Assembly (NCBI GenBank): GCA_025934545.1
Contig: JAICXV010000155.1
Location: 1 to 6,109 of the forward strand
Origin: Verrucomicrobiia bacterium
GTDB lineage: Bacteria; Verrucomicrobiota; Verrucomicrobiia; Limisphaerales; Palsa-1400
Reading direction: 5' to 3'
Length of the DNA stretch: 6,109 nucleotides
This document shows, piece by piece, positions 1 through 6,109 of this stretch. A model generated the notes under the pieces. It saw only the letters and a list, made by a program, of their open reading frames with translations, was not told where the DNA came from and did not search any database. Position 1 is the first letter of the stretch. Every line of letters starts with the position of its first letter. The translations under genes and the position numbers were made by a program.

Positions 1-2
1 CG

Positions 3-281
3 GAAGACGATAAGTTCCGGCGCTGGACGATCATGCGGCTGATGTGCGATCTGAGCCTGAATTTCGAAGCGATGTCGAAAACTCTCGGCATCAATTTCAA
101 AGACTATTTCCGAAATGAACTCAGCTCTTATACCGACATGCAAGCTGACCAGCTCGTTACTCTGGACGATCGCGAATTAAACGTAACTGATATCGGCAGG
201 TTGATGATCCGCAATATCGCGATGAAATTCGACGCTTCCCTGCCGGCAGAATCGCACCGCCGGTTCTCGAGAACCATCTAG
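3..281 (+). CDS. hemN: Oxygen-independent coproporphyrinogen III oxidase HemN, C-terminal part (5' end outside window)
   Basis: The reading frame is open from the left edge and ends at TAG 279-281, giving 92 residues of a protein normally about 450 long. The visible part is the HemN C-terminal domain: a stretch around RLMCDLSLNF near residues 12-21, then KDYF, and the closing block with VTDIGRLMIRNI, MKFD and a final RFSRTI. This resembles E. coli HemN, which ends with ...GRLLIRNICMCFD... and FSRVI. The family is a cytoplasmic radical-SAM enzyme that oxidatively decarboxylates two propionates of coproporphyrinogen III to give protoporphyrinogen IX without oxygen. The CxxxCxxC iron-sulfur motif and SAM-binding core lie upstream and cannot be checked. 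The ATG at 33 is internal, because homology continues upstream of it to the edge. hemH follows 10 bases later, which supports the assignment. The C-terminal block separates true HemN from HemW-like proteins. Confidence 0.93.
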   Translation, partial: EDDKFRRWTIMRLMCDLSLNFEAMSKTLGINFKDYFRNELSSYTDMQADQLVTLDDRELNVTDIGRLMIRNIAMKFDASLPAESHRRFSRTI

Positions 282-285
282 GTGA
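280..285 (+). promoter_or_regulatory. Ribosome binding site of hemH
   Basis: AGGTGA lies six bases before ATG 292 and overlaps the last two bases of the hemN stop codon. It is a good Shine-Dalgarno match. Its position suggests hemN and hemH are translated from one message with coupling. It also supports ATG 292 over the out-of-frame ATG at 285. Confidence 0.7.
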
Positions 286-291
286 TGCGCT

Positions 292-1314
292 ATGTCCGAT
301 AAAAAACGCGCCGTTCTCCTCATCAATCTCGGCTCACCGGATTCACCCTCGGTTTCCGACGTCCGCACATATTTGCGCGAATTCCTGATGGACGGCCGCG
401 TGTTGGACATGCCATATCCCCTGCGCTTGTGTATCGTGAATCTGGCAATTCTGCCGCGTCGCCCCAAACAATCGGCCGAAGCATATCACACCATCTGGAC
501 CAAGGAAGGATCTCCCCTCGTCGTCACCAGCCAAAGTTTGCGAAGCCGTCTACAATCGCATTTGGGGCTGCCCGTCGAGTTAGCGATGCGCTACCGAAAT
601 CCAACTATCCAAAGCGCCATCCGCAATCTAACTAAAAACGGCGTTACCGATGTCTTGCTTGTCCCTCTCTTTCCGCATTACGCGATGTCCAGCTACGAAA
701 CTGCGGTAGTACGTGTCCAGGAACTGATGCGTAAACTGGCGCCGCAGATTCGGCTGGAAGTGCTCGCGCCTTATTTTGACCAGCCGGCCTATATTGGTGC
801 ATTGGCCGGTGTCGCGCGTCCGTATTTGGACAACGGCTACGACCATTTGCTTTTCAGTTTTCACGGCATACCAGAGCGACATTTGCGCAAGGCTGATCCG
901 ACTGGCAGCCACTGTTTGTCCTCGCCGGACTGCTGCAGCAAACCGTGCGCAACGCCGAAAACTTGTTATCGGGTGCAATGTTTCAAAACTGTGGAAGCCT
1001 TCGCCCAATTCGCCGGCATTCCCGCGACAAAATATTCAGTCGCGTTTCAATCCCGTCTCGGACGTGACCCGTGGCTTAAACCCTACACCGACGCCGTCGT
1101 CGAACAGTTCGGCAAAGCCAAAATGAAAAAGCTGCTCGTCATCTGTCCAGCGTTCGTTTCGGATTGCTTGGAAACATTGGAAGAAATCGGTGTGCGCGCA
1201 CGAGAAAGTTTTCGGAATGCGGGCGGCGGCGACTTGCAATTGATTCCGTGCCTGAACGACAATCCGCTTTGGATCAGCGCGCTGGCAAAGTTGACTCAAG
1301 AAAATATGCCCTGA
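292..1314 (+). CDS. hemH: Ferrochelatase (protoheme ferro-lyase)
   Basis: This 340-residue protein inserts Fe2+ into protoporphyrin IX to make protoheme. The N-terminus has the family's VLLINLGSPDSP opening (residues 8-19). FSFHGIPER (188-196) carries the metal-site histidine His191. FQSRLGRDPWLKP (252-264) and the CPAFVSDCLETLEEI block (285-299) follow, with Glu294 at the conserved acidic active-site position. Length is normal for a bacterial enzyme. No C-terminal membrane segment is evident, so it is probably soluble or peripheral. Residues 201-230 hold an insert relative to E. coli HemH with Cys at 208, 214, 215, 219 and 225, just before Cys230. Such a cluster could bind a [2Fe-2S] centre, as reported for some bacterial ferrochelatases, but that is inference here. 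ATG 292 is chosen for its Shine-Dalgarno and the immediate family start. The pairing with hemN supports a heme operon; the protoporphyrinogen oxidase step is absent from the window. Confidence 0.97.
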   Translation: MSDKKRAVLLINLGSPDSPSVSDVRTYLREFLMDGRVLDMPYPLRLCIVNLAILPRRPKQSAEAYHTIWTKEGSPLVVTSQSLRSRLQSHLGLPVELAMRYRNPTIQSAIRNLTKNGVTDVLLVPLFPHYAMSSYETAVVRVQELMRKLAPQIRLEVLAPYFDQPAYIGALAGVARPYLDNGYDHLLFSFHGIPERHLRKADPTGSHCLSSPDCCSKPCATPKTCYRVQCFKTVEAFAQFAGIPATKYSVAFQSRLGRDPWLKPYTDAVVEQFGKAKMKKLLVICPAFVSDCLETLEEIGVRARESFRNAGGGDLQLIPCLNDNPLWISALAKLTQENMP

Positions 1315-1334
1315 CGGCAGCGACTTGCGGATAT

Positions 1335-1339
1335 AAGAG
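1335..1339 (+). promoter_or_regulatory. Weak ribosome binding site supporting the GTG start of ackA
   Basis: AAGAG lies ten bases before GTG 1350. It is a partial Shine-Dalgarno match. The frame has a stop (TAA 1341-1343) just upstream, so GTG 1350 is the earliest possible start. The family motif begins at residue 4, leaving no room for a later one. The ATG at 1343 is out of frame. The rest of the 35-base gap (1315-1349) shows no convincing terminator or promoter. Confidence 0.5.
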
Positions 1340-1349
1340 TTAATGCATC

Positions 1350-2507
1350 GTGGCTGCAATTCTGACGATCAACGGCGGGTCTTCCAGTTTGAGGTTTGCG
1401 ATATTTCGTGATCTCAACCTGGTGCTCACTGGCAAAATTGAACGCATCGGTCTGCCAAATCCGATGTTGCGCATCGGCTCTGATTCCGTGTCCTTGCAAA
1501 TCTCGGCCCACTCTGAATGCGTGCCCGTCTTGCTGAAGTATTTCGAGCGAGCACTTGCTGGTGAGGAATTGAGAGCGATCGGTCACCGCGTCGTTCATGG
1601 CGGGCCGAGGTATCGCGAGCACCAGCGGGTAACTCCAGCAATGCTCGATGAACTCGACGGTCTCAGCGCATTTGATCCTGAACACTTGCCGGCGGAGATC
1701 GCTCTCATGCGCTCGTTCAGCGAAGCGTATCCCGGCGTCCCCCAATTTGCTTGTTTCGACACCGCATTTCATCGCGATCTTCCGCGCGTCGCCTATCTTC
1801 TGCCGATTCCCCGTAAGTACGAACAACAAGGTGTTCGTCGCTATGGTTTCCACGGTCTATCGTGCTCGTGGCTAATGCAGGAACTTGAACGGATTGTTGG
1901 ACTACGAGCTGCAGAGGGCCGCGTCATCATTGCCCACCTTGGCAACGGCGCCAGCATCACTGCCGTCCACCACGGCCGGAGTGTCGATACAACGATGTCT
2001 TTCACGCCCACCGCCGGTCTGGTCATGAGCCGCCGCTCCGGAGATGTTGATCCCAGCCTGGCTGCTTATTTCGCTCGCACGGAAAACATGTCAGTCGAAC
2101 GTTTCAATCACATGATCAACACGGAGTCTGGGCTGCTCGGCATTTCCGAAATTAGTTCTGATATGCGCGATCTCAGTGCTGCGGAGAAGTCGGATTCACG
2201 AGCGGCCGATGCTGTTGCGTCGTTCTGCTACAATGCTAAAAAGCATCTGGCCGCGCTCGCCGCAACCCTCGGAGGCATTGACACTGTCATTTTTTCCGCT
2301 GGCATCGGTGAAAACGTTCCGGTCGTTCGCGCTCGCATCTGTGAAGGTTTGGAGTTTCTCGGCATCCAAGTTGATTCAGTTGCAAATCACCAAAATGCAG
2401 CGATCATTTCAACGAACGATAGCAAAGTGGCAGTTCGTGTGATGCGGACGGACGAAGAAACATTCGTCGTCCGAACCGTCAGCGCGCTGCTAAAAAAAGC
2501 GGGGTAA
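1350..2507 (+). CDS. ackA: Acetate kinase, divergent phosphoketolase-linked form
   Basis: This 385-residue cytoplasmic enzyme transfers phosphate between acetyl phosphate and ADP, here most likely making ATP and acetate. It is an ASKHA-fold kinase with the expected motifs: [10 protein letters not shown] (7-16), GHRVVHGG with Arg80 (78-85), FDTAFH with Asp137 (136-141), YGFHG with His168 (165-169), AHLGNGAS with His196 (195-202), FTP then RRSGDVDP with Arg229, SGLLGIS (260-266), and AGIGEN near the C-terminus. It is slightly shorter than the usual roughly 400 residues. Several normally conserved positions differ: the PLHNP motif is replaced by AFDPEHLP (107-114), HGTSH reads HGLSC (Cys172), and the usual Lys of GSSSLK is Arg15. 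These suggest a separate subfamily or altered acyl preference, though core catalytic residues are intact. xfp starts four bases downstream, so its substrate is probably the acetyl phosphate made by Xfp. Propionate or butyrate kinase activity is a less likely alternative. Confidence 0.93.
   Translation: MAAILTINGGSSSLRFAIFRDLNLVLTGKIERIGLPNPMLRIGSDSVSLQISAHSECVPVLLKYFERALAGEELRAIGHRVVHGGPRYREHQRVTPAMLDELDGLSAFDPEHLPAEIALMRSFSEAYPGVPQFACFDTAFHRDLPRVAYLLPIPRKYEQQGVRRYGFHGLSCSWLMQELERIVGLRAAEGRVIIAHLGNGASITAVHHGRSVDTTMSFTPTAGLVMSRRSGDVDPSLAAYFARTENMSVERFNHMINTESGLLGISEISSDMRDLSAAEKSDSRAADAVASFCYNAKKHLAALAATLGGIDTVIFSAGIGENVPVVRARICEGLEFLGIQVDSVANHQNAAIISTNDSKVAVRVMRTDEETFVVRTVSALLKKAG
2501..2504 (+). 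promoter_or_regulatory. Weak ribosome binding site of xfp inside the ackA end
   Basis: GGGG in the last sense codon of ackA lies seven bases before ATG 2512. It is a poor Shine-Dalgarno match, and the ackA stop (2505-2507) falls between it and the start. Translation of xfp is therefore probably coupled to ackA. This is inference from spacing only. Confidence 0.4.
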
Positions 2508-2511
2508 AACC

Positions 2512-4944
2512 ATGAAGTATTCCGAAACGTCACGTTTGTCTGGCGGTCCCGTCCGCTCCTCCAGGTCAACAAGTCCGGGCAATCCACTGTCGTCTGATGA
2601 ACTCAGAAAAATGGACGCATGGTGGCGTGCCGCCAATTACCTGTCCGTTGGCCAGATTTACCTCTACAAGAATCCGTTGCTGAAAAAGCCGCTAACGCGG
2701 GCCGACATCAAACCACGTTTGCTTGGCCACTGGGGCACAACGCCCGGCCTGAATTTTATTTACGTTCATCTTAATCGCCTCATCAAAGCGCATGACGCAA
2801 ACCTGATCTATATCGCCGGCCCAGGTCACGGCGGCCCCGGCTTGGTCGCCAATACATATCTTGAAGGTACCTACACCGAGGTTTATCCGAATATCACTCA
2901 AGACGAAGACGGCATCCGCAAGCTCTTCAAACAATTTTCCTTTCCCGGTGGCATCCCGAGTCACGTAGCTCCCGAGACACCCGGCTCAATCCATGAAGGC
3001 GGCGAACTAGGCTACGCGCTCTCCCATGCGTTCGGAGCAGTTTTCGACAACCCGGATTTGATTGCCGCGTGTGTTGTCGGTGATGGCGAAGCGGAAACCG
3101 GGCCGCTCGCGACGAGTTGGCATTCGAACAAATTTCTTAACCCGACTCGCGATGGCGCCGTTCTGCCGATTCTGCACTTAAACGGTTACAAAATCGCTGG
3201 CCCGACCGTGCTCTCCCGAATCCCGCACGATGAATTGCGCGACTTATTCCGCGGTTACGGCTACAAACCCTACTTTGTTGAAGGAGCGGATCCGAGGTCC
3301 ATGCACCAAATCATGGCGTCGACACTTGATACAGTGTTCGCCGAAATCAAATCCTTTCAAACGCACGCCCGCAATAAATCTGCCACTCGCGACCCGGTGT
3401 CCGCCGTCCGGCCCATCTGGCCAATGATCATTTTGCGGACACCGAAAGGGTGGACTGGCCCGAAGACAGTGGATGGCAAACCCGTCGAAAATACTTTCCG
3501 TTCACACCAGGTCCCAATGTCCGATATGACTCAGGCGCGCCACGTCAAATTGCTGGAACGGTGGATGAAGAGTTACAAGCCGGGAGAACTGTTCGATAAG
3601 AATGGCGCGTTGAAGGCAGAACTCATCGAACTTGCTCCCCAAGGAAACCGGCGCATGAGCGCTAACCCTCACGCAAATGGCGGCATTCTTCTGCGCGATT
3701 TGCGCATGCCCGATTTTTGCGACTACGCCGTGAAAGTGACGAAACCCGGTTTCGTCGAAAGTTCCGCCACGAAAGTGCAAGGCGACTTCATTCGCGACGT
3801 TTTAAAATCCAATGCGACGAATTTTCGTATCTTCAGCCCGGACGAGACCGCTTCGAACCGTTGGAGTGCCGCCTTTGAAGTAGATAAGCGCTGCTGGATG
3901 GGAACTGTTTTGCCGACCGACGAAAACGTTTCTCCGAACGGTCGCGTCATGGAGGTGCTTAGCGAACACAACTGCCAGGGCTGGCTGGAAGGTTATCTGT
4001 TGACCGGCCGGCACGGCTTTTTCAGTTGCTACGAAGCTTTCATTCACATCATTGATTCGATGTTCAACCAACACGCCAAATGGTTGAAAACGACTCGTCA
4101 CATTTCCTGGCGTCGGCCAATTGCGTCACTCAACTATTTGCTCACCTCCCATGTTTGGCGTCAGGACCATAACGGCTTCAGGCATCAGGACCCCGGCTTC
4201 ATCGACCAGGTCGTAAATAAAAAATCCGAAGTCATTCGCGTCTATCTTCCACCCGACGCGAACACGTTGTTGTCCGTCACCGACCACTGCCTGCGCAGCC
4301 GCAATTACGTCAATGTCATTGTCGCGGGCAAACAAATCGCGCCGCAGTGGCTCGATATGGAAGCCGCGATCAAACATTGCACCGCTGGCATCGGCATTTG
4401 GGAATGGGCCAGCAACGACAAAGGCCGCGAGCCGGATGTGGTCATGGCTTGTTGCGGCGATGTCCCGACGTTCGAAACGCTGGCCGCTGTCGATTTACTT
4501 CGAAAATTTTTGCCAAAGATAAAAGTGCGCGTCATCAACGTCGTTGATTTGATGAAACTCCAGCCGCAACACGAACATCCGCATGGTTTGGCGGATCGTG
4601 ATTTTGACGATCTTTTCACTCGCGACAGACCCATCATCTTCGCCTTCCACGGTTATCCATGGCTCATTCATCGCCTGACTTACCGTCGCGCCAATCACAA
4701 AAACCTTCACGTTCGCGGATACAAAGAAGAAGGCACAACGACCACGCCGTTCGATATGGTTGTGATGAATGACCTCGATCGTTTCCATCTCGTCACGGAT
4801 GTTATCGACCGCCTGCCTGAACTGGGCTCACGTGCTGCCTATGTGAAACAAACCCTGCAAAATAAGTTGATAGAGCACAAACGTTACATTGCGGAACACG
4901 GCGAAGATATGCCTGAAATCAGGGATTGGAAGTGGACTGGTTGA
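2512..4944 (+). CDS. xfp: Phosphoketolase (xylulose 5-phosphate / fructose 6-phosphate)
   Basis: This 810-residue thiamine-diphosphate enzyme splits xylulose 5-phosphate (and often fructose 6-phosphate) with phosphate, giving acetyl phosphate plus glyceraldehyde 3-phosphate (or erythrose 4-phosphate). Motifs in order: [11 protein letters not shown] (72-82), GPGHGGPG (103-110), GGIPSH (146-151), [12 protein letters not shown] (162-173), the cofactor/Mg motif GDGEAETGP (190-198) with NGYKI (224-228), [13 protein letters not shown] (483-495) with Glu at 485, [13 protein letters not shown] (498-510), and [11 protein letters not shown] (546-556). These match the Bifidobacterium enzyme along the whole length, which is about 800-825 residues in the family. 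Clear homology begins near residue 26; the first 25 residues are a Ser/Arg/Gly-rich leader, so a start somewhat inside (e.g. ATG 2611, Met34) cannot be excluded. Dual versus single substrate specificity cannot be read from sequence. The gene follows ackA by four bases, so together they form an ATP-yielding shunt. No frameshift or lost key residue was seen. Confidence 0.97.
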   Translation: MKYSETSRLSGGPVRSSRSTSPGNPLSSDELRKMDAWWRAANYLSVGQIYLYKNPLLKKPLTRADIKPRLLGHWGTTPGLNFIYVHLNRLIKAHDANLIYIAGPGHGGPGLVANTYLEGTYTEVYPNITQDEDGIRKLFKQFSFPGGIPSHVAPETPGSIHEGGELGYALSHAFGAVFDNPDLIAACVVGDGEAETGPLATSWHSNKFLNPTRDGAVLPILHLNGYKIAGPTVLSRIPHDELRDLFRGYGYKPYFVEGADPRSMHQIMASTLDTVFAEIKSFQTHARNKSATRDPVSAVRPIWPMIILRTPKGWTGPKTVDGKPVENTFRSHQVPMSDMTQARHVKLLERWMKSYKPGELFDKNGALKAELIELAPQGNRRMSANPHANGGILLRDLRMPDFCDYAVKVTKPGFVESSATKVQGDFIRDVLKSNATNFRIFSPDETASNRWSAAFEVDKRCWMGTVLPTDENVSPNGRVMEVLSEHNCQGWLEGYLLTGRHGFFSCYEAFIHIIDSMFNQHAKWLKTTRHISWRRPIASLNYLLTSHVWRQDHNGFRHQDPGFIDQVVNKKSEVIRVYLPPDANTLLSVTDHCLRSRNYVNVIVAGKQIAPQWLDMEAAIKHCTAGIGIWEWASNDKGREPDVVMACCGDVPTFETLAAVDLLRKFLPKIKVRVINVVDLMKLQPQHEHPHGLADRDFDDLFTRDRPIIFAFHGYPWLIHRLTYRRANHKNLHVRGYKEEGTTTTPFDMVVMNDLDRFHLVTDVIDRLPELGSRAAYVKQTLQNKLIEHKRYIAEHGEDMPEIRDWKWTG

Positions 4945-4966
4945 CCGGCGAGCCGTCCGGACAATT
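4939..4966 (+). terminator. Possible stem-loop at the xfp / thiolase convergent junction
   Basis: TTGACCGG (4941-4948) can pair with CCGGACAA (4957-4964) around an eight-base loop, with one A-A mismatch at 4944/4961. Two G-U pairs could extend the base. The stem includes the xfp stop codon. There is no proper T-run on either strand, only TTCGTT after the stem on the + strand. The location between two convergent genes is where a shared terminator is expected, but the structure is weak. Confidence 0.3.
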
Positions 4967-4969
4967 CGT

Positions 4970-6109
4970 TCAGCACCGTTCAAGAAGCATGGCGATGCCT
5001 TGACCTACACCAATGCACATCGAGCAAAGCGCATAACGCCCTCGCGCTCTCGCCAACTGGTAGGCCGCTGTGCCGACGAGCCGCGCGCCGCTCATCCCGA
5101 GCGGATGGCCTAATGCGATTGCTCCGCCTTGCGGATTGAGCCGCGCGTCGTCATCGGTCAACCCAAGTTGTCGCGTGCACGCCAGCGCCTGCGATGCAAA
5201 AGCCTCGTTAAGCTCAATCAGATGTATGTCAGCCATTGAAACTTTCATCGAGGCTAACAATTTTTTTGTCGCTGGAACTGGACCGATACCCATGATGCGT
5301 GGAGCGACGCCCGCTACGGCGGTTGCGACGATTCGCGCTTTTGGAGTCAGGCCGTATTTTTTCACGGCAGCCTCTGATGCTATAAGTAATGCCGCCGCAC
5401 CATCATTGATTCCTGATGCGTTTCCCGCGGTGACCGTGCCATTAGCTCGAACGATTGGTTTGAGTTGACCAAGTTTTTCGACTGAGGTGCAGCGCGGATG
5501 CTCGTCGCGCTCGACCACGACGGGATCGCCTTTATGCTGAGGAATTGTGACTTTGATAATCTCCTCAGTCATGCGTCCGTCTGCTTGCGCAGCGGCGGTT
5601 TTGGATTGGCTCCAAAAAGCAAACTTGTCCTGGTCTTCACGGTTGACGCCAAATTTGTTCGCCAACTTTTCGGCCGTTTCCGCCATTGAATCCGTTCCGT
5701 AAAGTTCGCGCATTCGTTTGTTGATAAAACGCCAACCAAGGGTCGTGTCGTAAATTTCAGCTTGTCGCGAAAACGCCTCCGTCGGTTTAGGCATTACCAT
5801 CGGCGCGCGTGACATGCTTTCGACGCCGCCGGCAATAATCAAATTCGCCTCACCCGTTGCGATCGTTCGAGCAGCATAAGCCACTGCGTCCATGCCAGAG
5901 CCGCAAAGGCGATTCACCGTCGCGCCCGGAGTCGACTCCGGCAATCCGCACAATAACGCAGCCATTCGCGCGACGTTGCGATTGTCTTCACCGGCTTGGT
6001 TGGCACATCCGAGAATCACGTCGTCCACTGCCGCCCAATCAACGGTCGTATTGCGCTCCATCAACGCTTTAATCGGTAGCGCTGCAAGGTCGTCGGCGCG
6101 GATGGTGGC
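4970..6109 (-). CDS. pcaF: Thiolase, 3-oxoadipyl-CoA thiolase-like (N-terminus outside window)
   Basis: The frame is open from the right edge (6109) to TGA 4972-4970, giving 379 residues of a family usually near 400, so only about 20-25 N-terminal residues are missing. The TTG at 6064 and ATG at 6061 are internal, since the extra residues ATIRADDLAALPIKAL match the family. The nucleophile Cys is at visible residue 69 in NRLCGSGMDA, NEAFA is at 301-305, GHPLGMSGAR has the conserved His at 335, and the second active-site Cys365 is in CIGVGQG. GCANQAGEDNRN and GWRFINKRM are typical of 3-oxoadipyl-CoA thiolases (PcaF/PaaJ), which split 3-oxoadipyl-CoA with CoA to succinyl-CoA plus acetyl-CoA at the end of the beta-ketoadipate or phenylacetate pathway. 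A general acetyl-CoA acetyltransferase or fatty-acid thiolase remains possible because no aromatic-degradation neighbour is visible. It converges on xfp, so it is a separate transcription unit. Confidence 0.93.
   Translation of the reverse strand, partial: ATIRADDLAALPIKALMERNTTVDWAAVDDVILGCANQAGEDNRNVARMAALLCGLPESTPGATVNRLCGSGMDAVAYAARTIATGEANLIIAGGVESMSRAPMVMPKPTEAFSRQAEIYDTTLGWRFINKRMRELYGTDSMAETAEKLANKFGVNREDQDKFAFWSQSKTAAAQADGRMTEEIIKVTIPQHKGDPVVVERDEHPRCTSVEKLGQLKPIVRANGTVTAGNASGINDGAAALLIASEAAVKKYGLTPKARIVATAVAGVAPRIMGIGPVPATKKLLASMKVSMADIHLIELNEAFASQALACTRQLGLTDDDARLNPQGGAIALGHPLGMSGARLVGTAAYQLARARGRYALCSMCIGVGQGIAMLLERC

Noticed and set aside
33..35. ATG 33 as the start of a small independent gene.
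   Set aside because: The frame extends upstream to the edge and the whole reads as the HemN C-terminus, so this is an internal methionine.
628..1008. A 126-codon - strand open frame inside hemH.
   Set aside because: It is antisense to conserved ferrochelatase motifs and shows no domain or ribosome binding site of note.
1291..1337. TTGACT (1291-1296) and TATAAG (1332-1337) as a promoter for ackA.
   Set aside because: The spacing is 35 bases, about twice that of a sigma-70 promoter, and no suitable partner box lies at 16-18 bases from either.
1296..1853. A 185-codon open frame on the - strand across the hemH end and ackA.
   Set aside because: It lies antisense to strongly recognisable hemH and ackA, has no family likeness, and is a shadow of their codon pattern.
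5070..5468. A 132-codon + strand open frame inside the thiolase region.
   Set aside because: It is antisense to a thiolase with all catalytic motifs intact and resembles no family.
6059..6064. TTG 6064 or ATG 6061 as the thiolase start.
   Set aside because: The frame stays open to the window edge and the added residues match the conserved thiolase N-terminal region, so these codons are internal.
1..6109. A novel defence, mobile or RNA-based system in the window.
   Set aside because: Essentially every base is accounted for by five known metabolic genes with gaps of 10, 35, 4 and 25 bases. I saw no tRNA or rRNA-like stretch, spaced repeats, terminal inverted repeats or transposase.

Overview
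The window is a compact stretch of bacterial core-metabolism genes. It holds four genes on the + strand (end of hemN, then hemH, ackA and xfp) converging on one - strand gene, a pcaF-type thiolase that runs off the right edge. Nearly all bases are coding. I see no RNA gene, mobile element, CRISPR array, phage gene or large repeat.

Organism: the protein families are typical of a Gram-negative, free-living heterotroph with moderate GC. The ferrochelatase with a cysteine-rich insert, the phosphoketolase-linked acetate kinase and the 3-oxoadipyl-CoA-type thiolase would fit a soil or sediment bacterium. The Verrucomicrobiota/PVC group or a similar uncultured lineage is possible, but this is a low-confidence guess from general impression, not from any search.

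Layout. Positions 3-281 are the C-terminal 92 residues of HemN, the oxygen-independent coproporphyrinogen III oxidase. Ten bases later hemH (292-1314) encodes ferrochelatase, the last step of protoheme synthesis. After a 35-base gap comes ackA (1350-2507, GTG start), a divergent acetate kinase. Four bases later comes xfp (2512-4944), a full-length phosphoketolase. A 25-base convergent gap with a weak inverted repeat separates xfp from the stop codon of the thiolase gene (4970-6109, complement, 5' end outside the window).

How the genes work together: HemN makes protoporphyrinogen IX and HemH inserts iron into protoporphyrin IX. The protoporphyrinogen oxidase needed between them is not in the window. 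Xfp splits xylulose 5-phosphate and/or fructose 6-phosphate with phosphate to give acetyl phosphate, and AckA converts acetyl phosphate plus ADP to acetate plus ATP, so ackA-xfp is a phosphoketolase energy shunt. The heme pair and the shunt pair may share a transcript, since the gaps are short and no terminator is visible between them. The thiolase points the other way and belongs to a separate unit, probably aromatic-acid or acyl-CoA breakdown.

I did not find a previously undescribed system. The points most worth checking are the cysteine-rich insert in HemH, the altered acyl-pocket and histidine positions in AckA, and a seven-A slippage-prone run at the ackA-xfp junction.
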